From Bacteroidota bacterium (lineage in GTDB: Bacteria; Bacteroidota; Bacteroidia; Chitinophagales; Chitinophagaceae), in assembly GCA_029555415.1 (NCBI GenBank), contig JAKPSI010000128.1, positions 62,001 to 126,000 of the forward strand: a stretch of 64,000 bases of DNA. Direction: 5' to 3'. The position numbers and the translations under genes were made by a program. Positions within the stretch are counted from its first letter, which is position 1. Each line of letters begins with the position of its first letter. The notes below the pieces were generated by a model, which was given only the letters and a program-made list of their open reading frames with translations, was not told the origin of the DNA and ran no database searches. Below, one piece after another: positions 1 to 9,147 of the stretch.

Positions 1-1
1 G

Positions 2-1816
2 CATTATTCGATCAAAGCCATTTCAACGGTCAAAGCGGTCAGGATCGCCAACAGTGACCTCATCCGCCTGAGCTATGAAGTGGATGATCCGGGTATCTGC
101 CAGCAAACACTTGCCATCTTCAATGAGGTTTGCATCTCCAACTACAAATCGATCAAAGAGAACAGATCCGATGCCGTCGTAAAATATTTCGAATCCCAGC
201 TGGGCATGGCGGAACAGAAACTGAAAATGGCGGAAGACAAACTGCTTGAATTCAACAAATCCAACAACATCATCAACTATTACGAGCAAAGTAAAGCCGT
301 TGCCGTAGTGAAAGAAGATATGGAAGTGGATTACAACAACAAAAAAGCACAGCTCGCCGGTACCGATGCTTCCATCAAAAGACTGGAAGACAAGCTGAAC
401 ATCCAGCAACAGGTACAATTGAAGAGTTCGAACATACTGGAAAAGAAACAACGCCTGGGAGATCTCAATTTCCAGATCGCATCTGCGGAAGCCGATCAGG
501 GTAATGCGGAAAAAGTGACCCGGTTAAGGATCCAGGCGCAGCAACTGACGGAAGAGATCCGAAACAGTGTGAGCGACCTGTACGCTTATCAGAACACAAC
601 TGACGGTTTACCCGTGAGCAGGGTGCTGAATGAGTGGATCAGCAATGTCGTGGAATCAGAAAATCTCCGCGCCAAGTTGCGGGTGATGGACCAGAACAAT
701 AAGGATTTCCAGAATCAATACGCGATCTACGCCCCTGCAGGTGCCAATATCAAAAGGATCGAACGCGAGATCTCCGTTTCAGAACAGGGATACCTCGAGA
801 TCCTGCATGGCCTCAACCTTGCCAAATTGAAATTACAGGACAATGAACTGACCTCGAACCTGAAAGCCGTTGACCCACCTTATTTCCCGCTGACTCCGAC
901 CCCGATGAAAAGAAAAGTACTGATCATTGCAGCCGCTTTGATCGGTGCGATCCTGGTGTTAGGGATCATCCTGGCACTGGAATATTTCGATGATACACTG
1001 AAGAACACGAAACGTGCGGCACAGAAGATCAAACTGCCCTCTATCGGTATGCTGCCGAAGATATTCCTGAACCCGGGCATCCTCGATTTCGATCAAGTGC
1101 GTGAGCGGTTACTGGAGATCACGATCCAGCAAATGCAACAGGGCCTGACCTCAAAAGAAAACGGGAAATCATCCACCAAGACGATCATCTTCTGCAGCAC
1201 AACAGAACATGAAGGAAAGACCGTGACCGCAGGCAACATGGCCCGCAAACTGATCAGCCAGGGGAAAAAAGTGATATTCCTGAACTACTCCGAAAATCAA
1301 AGTTATACTTTCAGCAAATCCGTTTTCCCATTCTTCAACCGCATACTTGGTTACCATGATCCGCGTGTAGATACAAAAAGCAGTTACCTGAAAGCACCTG
1401 CATCCTATCTGCCTTCATACATGCACGCTACATACAAGTTCGATGATCAGTTCCTCAGCAGCCGGGATTATACGGACGTATTGGACAGGAACGGCATCGA
1501 TCTCCCTTTCATACCGGATTATGTATTCATTGAGATACCGGCCCTTGTGAAACAGAACCATCCGACCGAACTCCTCGCCAATGCCGACCTGAGCGTACTG
1601 ATCTGCCGTGCGAACCGCATCTGGGGTGAGTCCGATCAGCATGCACTGAATGGCATCCTGAAGTATTGCGGCGACAAAGCATGCTTCCTGATCAATGGAG
1701 CAGAACTGGCTGAAGTGGAATCCGTACTGGGAGACCTTCCGAAAAAAAGAAATATCATCAGGAAAAAGATCAAGAACCTCCTGCGTTTCCAGATCTTCTC
1801 CAATAACCGAATCTGA
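2..1816 (+). CDS. Wzz/GumC-type polysaccharide chain-length protein with degenerate tyrosine-kinase-like domain (5' partial)
   Basis: The frame is open from base 2, so the gene starts left of the window; 604 residues are visible. The first ~260 residues are coiled-coil rich, as in the periplasmic part of Wzz/GumC proteins. A proline-rich stretch (PPYFPLTPTP) precedes a membrane segment at about residues 302-326, the usual Wzz signature. The cytoplasmic C-terminal domain resembles BY-kinases: it keeps a P-loop-like TEHEGKTVTAGNMA, but the Walker A' aspartates are replaced (FLNYSENQ), the Walker B region reads FIEIPAL instead of an IIDTPP-like motif, and there is no tyrosine-rich tail. It probably sets chain length in the inner membrane but may not phosphorylate. 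It is the first visible gene of the polysaccharide operon, 8 bases before the flippase. The family is confident; lack of kinase activity is inferred. Confidence 0.85.
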   Translation, partial: HYSIKAISTVKAVRIANSDLIRLSYEVDDPGICQQTLAIFNEVCISNYKSIKENRSDAVVKYFESQLGMAEQKLKMAEDKLLEFNKSNNIINYYEQSKAVAVVKEDMEVDYNNKKAQLAGTDASIKRLEDKLNIQQQVQLKSSNILEKKQRLGDLNFQIASAEADQGNAEKVTRLRIQAQQLTEEIRNSVSDLYAYQNTTDGLPVSRVLNEWISNVVESENLRAKLRVMDQNNKDFQNQYAIYAPAGANIKRIEREISVSEQGYLEILHGLNLAKLKLQDNELTSNLKAVDPPYFPLTPTPMKRKVLIIAAALIGAILVLGIILALEYFDDTLKNTKRAAQKIKLPSIGMLPKIFLNPGILDFDQVRERLLEITIQQMQQGLTSKENGKSSTKTIIFCSTTEHEGKTVTAGNMARKLISQGKKVIFLNYSENQSYTFSKSVFPFFNRILGYHDPRVDTKSSYLKAPASYLPSYMHATYKFDDQFLSSRDYTDVLDRNGIDLPFIPDYVFIEIPALVKQNHPTELLANADLSVLICRANRIWGESDQHALNGILKYCGDKACFLINGAELAEVESVLGDLPKKRNIIRKKIKNLLRFQIFSNNRI

Positions 1817-1824
1817 TCCAGACC

Positions 1825-3201
1825 GTGAAAAAGACCATCCATAAGATCATCCGGGAAGACAACTTCCTTTCCCTCGCAGGCAACCTGAGCATCGCCCTGT
1901 TCGGCATCTCCGGATTCGCACTGCTGGCGAGAAGTCTGCAACTGGATGCATTCGGCCAATGGGTGCTGTTCATCTCTTCAGGTTCTTTCATTGAAATGTT
2001 CCGCTTCGGTATCACCAATACCGGACTGATCCGTTATTTATCCGGAGCTGACGATACTACGCGTTTGCAATTCATCGGCTCCAATGTCCTGATCGGACTG
2101 GGTGCAACCATCGGGCTCTCGGCCATCATGATCATTTGCAATGTATTCTTCCATGATGCCATCGCACGTGCCGGATACGGACTGTTCTTTACCTGGTATC
2201 CGCTGCTGGCATTCATCAACCTGCCGTGGAACAACGCGCTGGTCGTGCTGCAGGCTGACCGTAAATTCGGGAAGATCCTGTTCATCAAAGCCATCAACAA
2301 TGGCGTGTTCTTCTTTGTCATTTTACTGAATTTCTTTTGGCTGAGCATGTCCCTGGCTCAGCTGATCTATGCCATGCTGATCATCAATGCCGCCACCTCC
2401 CTGATCTGTGTGATCGCGGGCTGGGATGGCATGAAACATATCCGCAAAGCGAATGCTTATACCAATAAGACCTTATTACATTTCGGAAAATACACCACAT
2501 TCACGCTGATCGGTACCAACCTGCTGCGCAGCGCGGACTCCCTGATCATCAGCCTCAGTCCCATGGGCGTTACGGCGGTTGCGCTGTACAGCATTCCCAT
2601 GAAACTGACCGAACTGCAGCAGATCCCACTCCGCAGTTTCGTGGCTACTGCCTTCCCGAAAATGTCGAAAGCAAGTATCCAGGGAAAAGTAAAAGAAGTG
2701 AAAGACCTGTTCTACACTTATGCAGGCGCAATGAGCTACCTGTTCATCTTCGTCAGCCTTTTCACTTTCATCTTCGCTGACTTCTTCGTTTGGATCCTTG
2801 CGGGAAAACAATATTTACAGAACGATGGACCGGCCGGTATGAATGCCGTGAATATCGTCCGCGTTTTCTCATTGTACGGACTGCTGTTGCCGATCGACCG
2901 GATGACCGGTATCGGACTGGACAGTATCAACAAACCCGGCGTGAACGCGCTGAAGGTTTTCTTCATGCTGTTCGCGAATATCATCGGCGACATCATCGCG
3001 ATCTATGTTTTCAAATCGCTGGTCATGGTCGCCGTGGCATCCATCCTTTTCACCATGCTGGGGATCTGGATCGGCATGTTCTTCCTCAACAAGGAATTAT
3101 CACTCAGCTACCGTGAGATCTTCAGTCATGGTGCAACATTCTATAAAACGATCTTCCAGAAAGTAACACGCCGTCAAACACCCGGCATGATCAACGTATG
3201 A
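1825..3201 (+). CDS. Oligosaccharide flippase, Wzx/MOP superfamily
   Basis: This 458-residue protein is hydrophobic along nearly its whole length, with about 12 predicted membrane segments separated by short basic loops, as in Wzx/PST exporters of the MOP superfamily. The N-terminal pattern, with a helix containing LSIALFGISGFALLARSL followed by FGQWVLF, is typical of polysaccharide biosynthesis flippases. It would move lipid-linked repeat units across the inner membrane. The start is GTG at 1825, 8 bases after the previous stop; no ATG fits better. Its end overlaps the next gene in an ATGA, implying translational coupling. The substrate cannot be read from the sequence. Confidence 0.85.
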   Translation: MKKTIHKIIREDNFLSLAGNLSIALFGISGFALLARSLQLDAFGQWVLFISSGSFIEMFRFGITNTGLIRYLSGADDTTRLQFIGSNVLIGLGATIGLSAIMIICNVFFHDAIARAGYGLFFTWYPLLAFINLPWNNALVVLQADRKFGKILFIKAINNGVFFFVILLNFFWLSMSLAQLIYAMLIINAATSLICVIAGWDGMKHIRKANAYTNKTLLHFGKYTTFTLIGTNLLRSADSLIISLSPMGVTAVALYSIPMKLTELQQIPLRSFVATAFPKMSKASIQGKVKEVKDLFYTYAGAMSYLFIFVSLFTFIFADFFVWILAGKQYLQNDGPAGMNAVNIVRVFSLYGLLLPIDRMTGIGLDSINKPGVNALKVFFMLFANIIGDIIAIYVFKSLVMVAVASILFTMLGIWIGMFFLNKELSLSYREIFSHGATFYKTIFQKVTRRQTPGMINV

Positions 3202-4718
3202 ACGGGCTCAGGAACCATATGATACCGCAAACAGCCAACCCGTTTGAATCGCTTTCCGGCTCTGACCGGCTGGCGAAACCGTATCTGTTCATCCTGTACC
3301 TCGGGGTCATATCTGCATTTGCGTTACTGTCGGCCAAAATGGGATTCATCGGCATCGGTGCATTCCCGGGTCTATTCATCGGAGCCGCATATCTGTATGT
3401 GTTGTTCCGTAAACCTGTAATAGGCCTCTATACCGCTGTAGCACTGAGCTTCCTGCTGATCGGTATGGGACGTTATGTGAAAGATGTACAGGTCGGCCTC
3501 GGTATGGATGCGATCCTGATCCTTACTTATATCGCGCTTTTCTTCAACCGTTTCAATACACGTATCGACTGGTCACCGGCGAACAAGGACATCACGATAC
3601 TGGCCACCATCTGGTTCGCCTATTCCCTTTTCGAGCTCGTGAATCCGGAAGCCAGAAGCACCGCCGCCTGGTTCTCCGGCCGTGGTGTTTCATTATATAT
3701 GTTCCTGATGGTACCACTTACATTGTTATTCATCAATAATAACCGTAAGCTGGATTACTTCCTTTATATCTGGGGCGTTTTCTCCATTCTTGCTTCATTG
3801 AAAGGCATCATGCAGTTGAAGATGGGTGTAGATCCGTTCGAGCAGGCCTGGCTGAATGAAGGCAACTACAAAACGCATATCCTTTTCGGAAAACTCAGGG
3901 TATTCTCTTTCCTGAGTGATGCAGGGCAGTTCGGAGGCAATCAGGCCTATACAGCTGTGGTGGCAACCATCTACAGCATGGGCGTCAAAGCTAGGAAACA
4001 AAAGATCTTCTTCACCACCGTTGCTTTACTCGCTTTCTATGGTATGATCATTTCGGGTACCCGCGGCGCGATCAGCATACCGCTGGCCGGCTTCATGGCC
4101 TTCTTCGTACTCCGTAAAAATATAAGGGTCCTGAGCTTTGGTGTGGCCCTCCTCGCACTCGTGTTCATTTTTTTCCGTTTCACCAATATCGGACAAGGCA
4201 ATGATCAGATCCGCCGGATGCGGACCGCATTCGATCCGAATGACGCGTCATTACAGGTCAGGCTCGACAATCAGCGTTTACTGAAAAGATATCTCGCCTC
4301 CCGTCCCTTCGGTGGCGGTATCGGACATGGTGGCGTAAAGGCACAGCGTTACCTGCCGAATGCATTCCTGTCACAAGTGGCTACCGACAGCTGGTATGTA
4401 CTGGTTTGGGTGGAACAAGGCATTATCGGATTGATGCTGCACCTCTTCATTTTATTCTACGTACTGGTGAAGGCATGTTACAAAGTGATGTTCAGGATCC
4501 GGGATCCGCTATTGAAACTGAAGCTGTCAGCACTGATCGCCGGTATGGCCGGTGTGATGGTCGCTTCATATGGCAATGCGGTACTGGGTGCCATGCCAAC
4601 GGGCATGCTGATCTACATCTCCATGGCGATCCTGATGAACTCGGAAGCACTGGACACTAAAAAAACGGAAATAATAACAGAAACAATAAGCGATAAAAAA
4701 CAAGTATATGAAAGGTAA
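3198..4718 (+). CDS. O-antigen ligase/polymerase family (Wzy-like) membrane protein
   Basis: This 506-residue polytopic membrane protein has about 11-12 hydrophobic segments. Near residue 287 it has SGTRGAISIPLAGF, resembling the Wzy_C/O-antigen ligase signature, followed by a large polar, presumably periplasmic loop (about residues 335-385, ending in a glycine-rich GGGIGHGG). It probably polymerises or transfers repeat units on the periplasmic side, alongside the flippase and chain-length protein encoded upstream. The ATG at 3198 overlaps the flippase stop by 4 bases, and the gene end overlaps the next glycosyltransferase by 11 bases. Polymerase and ligase cannot be separated by sequence alone; operon context favours polymerase. 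Confidence 0.8.
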   Translation: MNGLRNHMIPQTANPFESLSGSDRLAKPYLFILYLGVISAFALLSAKMGFIGIGAFPGLFIGAAYLYVLFRKPVIGLYTAVALSFLLIGMGRYVKDVQVGLGMDAILILTYIALFFNRFNTRIDWSPANKDITILATIWFAYSLFELVNPEARSTAAWFSGRGVSLYMFLMVPLTLLFINNNRKLDYFLYIWGVFSILASLKGIMQLKMGVDPFEQAWLNEGNYKTHILFGKLRVFSFLSDAGQFGGNQAYTAVVATIYSMGVKARKQKIFFTTVALLAFYGMIISGTRGAISIPLAGFMAFFVLRKNIRVLSFGVALLALVFIFFRFTNIGQGNDQIRRMRTAFDPNDASLQVRLDNQRLLKRYLASRPFGGGIGHGGVKAQRYLPNAFLSQVATDSWYVLVWVEQGIIGLMLHLFILFYVLVKACYKVMFRIRDPLLKLKLSALIAGMAGVMVASYGNAVLGAMPTGMLIYISMAILMNSEALDTKKTEIITETISDKKQVYER

Positions 4719-5898
4719 AGACATCGTCATCACCGGACTGCAATCCTGGGATATCCCGATCGGTTCCAATGCGATCGACATCGCGAAGGAATTCGCGAAA
4801 GATAATCGTGTACTGTATGTGAACAGTCCGCTGGACATGATGACCATGCTCCGCAATAAACCCACTCCTGAAACCAAACGCAGGCTGGAAGTACTGAACA
4901 GGCGCAAGAAACCCCTGCGCAAGATCTCTCAGAACCTGTGGGTGCTGGATATGCCCTTCTGGGTATGGTCCGTGAACGGCTTACCGGATGGTATGCTGTT
5001 CGATATATTCAATAAAAGGAACAACCGGAAGATCTTCAGCTACATCAAAAAAGTGATGAAGCAGCTGAACTTCAGTGATCCGATACATTTCATCGACAAT
5101 GATATTTACCGGAGTCAGTATTCCAAGAAAATGCTGGAACCCAGTTTATCCGTTTACTACAGAAGGGATAACCTGCAGCCGTTCGCATACTGGAAAAAAC
5201 ACGTACAGCGTCTGGAACCGCAGATCATCCGGAACAGTGATATCGCTGTCTGCAACTCTATCCAACTGGCTGATTTCGCGAAACAATTCAACAATAAGAG
5301 TTTTGATGTGGGTCAGGGCGTGGACCTTTCCGCTTATGATCCTGAACTGCCATTCGACTTACCGGAAGAACTGCAGCATATTCCCGCCCCGCGCATCGGA
5401 TATATCGGTGACATCAACAGCCTGCGGCTGGATCCGGACCTGATCCATAACATGGCGAAGAGCAAACCCGAATATTCGTTCGTCATGGTGGGCAATGAGG
5501 ATGCTGTATTCAAAGCACATGCGATGCATTCCTTACCCAACGTGCATTTCACCGGCAGCATCGCCAAGGACCGTGTACCGCAGTTCATGGCCGCGTTCAG
5601 CATCTGCCTGAACCCCCAGCAACTGAATGAGATCACCATTGGTAACTACCCCCGCAAAGTGGATGAATACCTCGCGATGGGTAAGCCCGTGATCGCCACC
5701 CGTACCAAGACCATGGAATTGTTCAAAGACCATGTGTACCTGTGCGATACACCGGAGGAATACAATGACGCGATCGAAAAGGCACTCAATGAAAACTCGG
5801 TGAAATTAGAAAAGGAACGTATCGCTTTCGCCCGGTCACACTCCTGGCAGAACAGCGTCCGCTCCATTTATCAATACATGCAACAAGCTTTAAACTAA
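4708..5898 (+). CDS. Glycosyltransferase, GT-B fold (GT1/GT4-like)
   Basis: This 396-residue soluble protein has a C-terminal nucleotide-sugar-binding half typical of GT-B transferases: RIGYIGDINSLRLD, then VMVGNED, VHFTGSI and, near residues 312-330, YPRKVDEYLAMGKPVIAT, which matches the conserved E-containing donor-binding region. It would transfer a sugar from an activated donor to the growing lipid-linked repeat unit on the cytoplasmic face. The ATG at 4708 lies inside the preceding gene (11-base overlap), supporting operon translation. Donor and acceptor are unknown. Confidence 0.85.
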   Translation: MKGKDIVITGLQSWDIPIGSNAIDIAKEFAKDNRVLYVNSPLDMMTMLRNKPTPETKRRLEVLNRRKKPLRKISQNLWVLDMPFWVWSVNGLPDGMLFDIFNKRNNRKIFSYIKKVMKQLNFSDPIHFIDNDIYRSQYSKKMLEPSLSVYYRRDNLQPFAYWKKHVQRLEPQIIRNSDIAVCNSIQLADFAKQFNNKSFDVGQGVDLSAYDPELPFDLPEELQHIPAPRIGYIGDINSLRLDPDLIHNMAKSKPEYSFVMVGNEDAVFKAHAMHSLPNVHFTGSIAKDRVPQFMAAFSICLNPQQLNEITIGNYPRKVDEYLAMGKPVIATRTKTMELFKDHVYLCDTPEEYNDAIEKALNENSVKLEKERIAFARSHSWQNSVRSIYQYMQQALN

Positions 5899-5903
5899 TC
5901 TAT

Positions 5904-6863
5904 ATGAATTACAGGAATATTTCGGATCTGAATAATATCATCCTTAAAAGACTCAGCATCATCCCGCGCGATTTCGACCTCATCGTAGGTGTACCCCGCA
6001 GCGGTATGCTGCCGGCGAATCTGCTGGCCTTGTATCTGAACAAACCTTATACGGACCTGCACTCCTTCATGAACGGCCATATTTATAAAGCCGGTGCACG
6101 CGGGCAGTTCTTTGATGTGTCCGCCTATAAGAAGATCCTGGTGGTGGATGACAGTGTGGCATCCGGCTCCGCGCTGAAAGAATGCAAGGAGAACCTGAAG
6201 GACCTGGAAGGCAAGTTCGACATCAAATACTGCGCGGTATATGTAGTGCCGGGCAAAGAGAAAACGGTTGACTATTACTTTGAATCCGTAGGATTGCCCC
6301 GCTACTTTCAGTGGAATATCCTGAATCATACCACACTCGAGAAAGCCTGCTTCGATATCGATGGCGTACTGTGCGCGGATCCGCTTCCGGAACAGAATGA
6401 TGATGGTGAAAAATACATCGACTTCATCCTGAACGCGCCGCCGCTGTTCATTCCAGGCGCTAAGATCGGCACCATCGTTACCTCCCGTTTGGAGAAATAC
6501 CGTAAGGAAACCGAGACCTGGCTGAAAAAGTACAATATCAAGTACAATGAGCTGGTCATGCTGGACCTGCCTGATATGGCCGCCCGTCAGCGCGCCAATA
6601 ACCACGGAACGCACAAGGCAAATGCCTTTAAATCCGGCCCCTATGTACTGTTCGTGGAAAGTGAGATGGCACAGGCTCTGGAGATCAACCGCCTCACCGG
6701 CAAGCCCGTACTCTGTACCGAGAATTTTGAGATGATCTTCAATGCAGAGTCATTCTTCTATAATGTGAAAAGCGGCAAATACCTGCCCTTTCTGCGCAAA
6801 GTGGCACTGAAAGTAAGGAGCAAAGTGCGTGGATCAAGAACAAAAAAAACAACTAAGCACTAA
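5904..6863 (+). CDS. Fusion of a phosphoribosyltransferase domain and a HAD-like phosphatase domain
   Basis: This 319-residue protein has two recognisable domains. Residues 1-130 look like a type I phosphoribosyltransferase: LIVGVPRSGMLPANLLA and the PRPP-binding motif ILVVDDSVASGSAL near residues 78-92. From about residue 147 a HAD-like domain begins with CFDIDGVLCAD (motif I), followed by a TSR stretch (motif II-like) and LFVESEMAQALEI (motif IV region). PRTases use PRPP, and HAD enzymes remove phosphate or act on phosphorylated substrates. The placement inside a polysaccharide operon, 5 bases after a glycosyltransferase and before a GT2 gene, suggests synthesis or salvage of a nucleotide or ribosyl-phosphate precursor for the polymer. 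The pathway is inferred; the domains are visible. Confidence 0.75.
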   Translation: MNYRNISDLNNIILKRLSIIPRDFDLIVGVPRSGMLPANLLALYLNKPYTDLHSFMNGHIYKAGARGQFFDVSAYKKILVVDDSVASGSALKECKENLKDLEGKFDIKYCAVYVVPGKEKTVDYYFESVGLPRYFQWNILNHTTLEKACFDIDGVLCADPLPEQNDDGEKYIDFILNAPPLFIPGAKIGTIVTSRLEKYRKETETWLKKYNIKYNELVMLDLPDMAARQRANNHGTHKANAFKSGPYVLFVESEMAQALEINRLTGKPVLCTENFEMIFNAESFFYNVKSGKYLPFLRKVALKVRSKVRGSRTKKTTKH

Positions 6864-6882
6864 AACACCGATCGCAATTTTT

Positions 6883-8070
6883 ATGCAACTCTATCATATC
6901 ATACAGATCGTACTGCTGGTCCTGCTGGGCCTTTCCACCCTGTACATTTTCATATTTGCAGTGGCTGGTCTTTTTTACCGTCAGCCTCAGCTCACCAAAC
7001 CTGAGAGATTCAGGAAGATGGCGGTCCTCATCCCCGGATACAAGGAAGACGAAGTGATCATTGAAGTGGCGAAGTCCGCATTACAGCAGGAATACCCGAT
7101 GGGATTATTCGATGTGATCGTCATCGCCGATTCATTCGAGAAAGAAACACTGGAATTGCTTCGCGCGCTTCCCGTTAAACTCATTGAGGTTTCTTTCGAG
7201 AAAAGCACCAAGTCAAAAGCGCTGAACCGTGCCATGGCGGAACTCAGCAGCCCATATGATGTGGCGGTGGTCCTGGATGCGGACAACCTGATGGCGCGTG
7301 ATTTCCTGCAGAAGGTAAATGCCGCATTCGCGGAAGGATATATTGCCGTGCAGGGTCACAGAAAAGCAAAGAACCTGAATACTTCATGGGCCGTACTCGA
7401 TGCGGTCAGTGAAGAGATCAACAATCATATTTTCAGGAAGGGACACCGCGCGGTGGGTCTTTCCTCGGCGATCATCGGATCAGGCATGGCATTCGGGTAT
7501 GACTTCTTTAAGAATATGATGTCAACGGTGGATGCTGTTGGCGGATTCGATAAAGAGATCGAACTGAAGATGCTGAAAGCGGGTCACACTATCTTTTATC
7601 TGAACGACGCGATCGTGCTGGATGAAAAAGTACAGAAGGCCGATGTATTCAGTAACCAGCGCCGCCGCTGGCTCTCCGCTCAGTTCCACTATTTCAGGCA
7701 TTATTTCGGGAACGCCATCAGTCACCTGTTCCTGAAAGGCAATGTGGACTATTTCGATAAGGCCATTCAGTTCGTGCAGCCACCCCGGATCCTGTTGCTG
7801 GGTGCCGTCATCCTTTCAGGCGCGGCGTTCATCACTGCGAACTATCTGCTGCATGATACAACACTGTTAACGATCAGCTGGATCGCTGTTGTATCTGCAT
7901 GTGTACTGGCATTGTTGTTCTCCGTACCCCGGGCTTATTACAATTTCAGGACCCTGCGCGCACTGGCCAGTCTGCCCAAAGGCATGCTGATGATGCTGCT
8001 GTCCTTATTAAGGATCCGTGGTGCCAACAAAAAATTCATACACACCAAACATACCGCCGTTCTGAAATAA
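6883..8070 (+). CDS. Membrane glycosyltransferase family 2 (processive-type)
   Basis: The 395-residue product begins with a membrane helix (YHIIQIVLLVLLGLSTLYIF), carries a GT2 catalytic domain with VVLDADN (DxD-type metal-binding site, near residue 131) and QRRRWL near residue 258, equivalent to the QxxRW motif of cellulose/hyaluronan-synthase-like enzymes, and ends in membrane helices. It probably extends or exports a glycan from the cytoplasmic face. The ATG at 6883 is chosen because it gives a membrane helix at once and lies 19 bases after the previous stop; an in-frame GTG at 6829, inside the upstream gene, would add a lysine-rich stretch atypical for the family. Confidence 0.82.
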   Translation: MQLYHIIQIVLLVLLGLSTLYIFIFAVAGLFYRQPQLTKPERFRKMAVLIPGYKEDEVIIEVAKSALQQEYPMGLFDVIVIADSFEKETLELLRALPVKLIEVSFEKSTKSKALNRAMAELSSPYDVAVVLDADNLMARDFLQKVNAAFAEGYIAVQGHRKAKNLNTSWAVLDAVSEEINNHIFRKGHRAVGLSSAIIGSGMAFGYDFFKNMMSTVDAVGGFDKEIELKMLKAGHTIFYLNDAIVLDEKVQKADVFSNQRRRWLSAQFHYFRHYFGNAISHLFLKGNVDYFDKAIQFVQPPRILLLGAVILSGAAFITANYLLHDTTLLTISWIAVVSACVLALLFSVPRAYYNFRTLRALASLPKGMLMMLLSLLRIRGANKKFIHTKHTAVLK

Positions 8071-8081
8071 CGGTCAGAGTC

Positions 8082-9137
8082 ATGAAAAAAAACAGATTAG
8101 AAAAACTGGAGGCGGTACGCGGATTCGCGGCATTGTATGTCGTGTTTTTCCACACCCTGCCCCAAAAAATTTACCTGGGCGGTATCAATATCGGCGCGCT
8201 GTTCCGTTTCGGCCCTGAAGCGGTGATCGTTTTCTTTGCGCTCTCCGGTTTTGTGATCAAGTACACGTATGAGCGGTCAAAAGACAAATCATTCCGATAT
8301 TATTTCATCCGCCGCTTCATCAGGCTGTACATCCCTTTGCTGTTCATCTTCCTGCTGGGTTATCTCATCAAATGTTACAATGAAGGCGGGGTCGCTTCTC
8401 CGGAATGGGGCACATTACTCGGCAATATCTTCATGCTGCAGGATGTCATCTCCCAGAAGCCGAATGTCATTTCCGCAGCTTATATGGGCAATGGTGTATT
8501 ATGGTCATTATCGTACGAATGGTGGTTCTACATGCTCTTCTTCGTACTCGCGAAGAATATCCCTGCCGGCAAACTCAATAAATGGGTGAACATCATTGTG
8601 ATCACCGGTGCGGCCACCTATCTCATTTATCCTTTTATCGTGAACAGGCTGGCGATGTATTTCGGCATCTGGTGGATCGGTGTAAGATTCGCTGAGATGT
8701 ACATGAAAGGTGAACCGATCACCATGCGTTCCATCCTGCCGTACGCTTATGTGTTGTTCGGGATCACGGCCATACTCGGACTGAACCTGTACCTGAACTA
8801 TTCCTGGACGAAGATCTACAGCTATCCGCTGGTAGCATATCCATTCATTGAACTCCGGCATTTCATATTCGCCATCATGGTGATGTTCGGAGCTGTGATC
8901 TGGAAGAACCTGAAATGGGTAGGGTTCAATACCCTGTTCGGTGCTTTTAAATACCTGGCACCCTGTTCCTATGTGATCTATATCTCCCACCATTATCTGG
9001 TGGTGGAAGCCACTTACCTGAATTTCATTCCCAATAAAGTAGTGGAATACGGGTTGTATATCATTCTCATGATCCTGTTCTCTTACCTGCTGGAAGTGGT
9101 GGTGTATGACAGGATCCGGAAAAAACTGATCGGTTAA
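8082..9137 (+). CDS. Acyltransferase family 3 (OafA/NodX type) membrane protein
   Basis: This 351-residue integral membrane protein has the acyltransferase-3 N-terminus: LEAVRGFAALYVVFFHTLP holds the conserved arginine and histidine, followed by FFALSGFVI and RRFIRLYIPL. About ten membrane helices follow. It would O-acylate a sugar, commonly with acetyl, at the inner membrane. The ATG at 8082 starts directly at the conserved domain and follows the previous stop by 11 bases; the frame is open further upstream but lies inside the preceding gene. The role in decorating the polysaccharide is inferred from operon position. Confidence 0.85.
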   Translation: MKKNRLEKLEAVRGFAALYVVFFHTLPQKIYLGGINIGALFRFGPEAVIVFFALSGFVIKYTYERSKDKSFRYYFIRRFIRLYIPLLFIFLLGYLIKCYNEGGVASPEWGTLLGNIFMLQDVISQKPNVISAAYMGNGVLWSLSYEWWFYMLFFVLAKNIPAGKLNKWVNIIVITGAATYLIYPFIVNRLAMYFGIWWIGVRFAEMYMKGEPITMRSILPYAYVLFGITAILGLNLYLNYSWTKIYSYPLVAYPFIELRHFIFAIMVMFGAVIWKNLKWVGFNTLFGAFKYLAPCSYVIYISHHYLVVEATYLNFIPNKVVEYGLYIILMILFSYLLEVVVYDRIRKKLIG

Positions 9138-9147
9138 AAGATAGTAT

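Noticed and set aside
6829-6882. GTG start at 6829 for the GT2 gene
   Set aside because: It would overlap the upstream gene by 35 bases and add a lysine-rich head unlike the family; ATG 6883 is preferred.
7899-8081. Longer start for the acyltransferase within the preceding gene
   Set aside because: The domain begins directly after the ATG at 8082, and the extension is coded inside the upstream glycosyltransferase.
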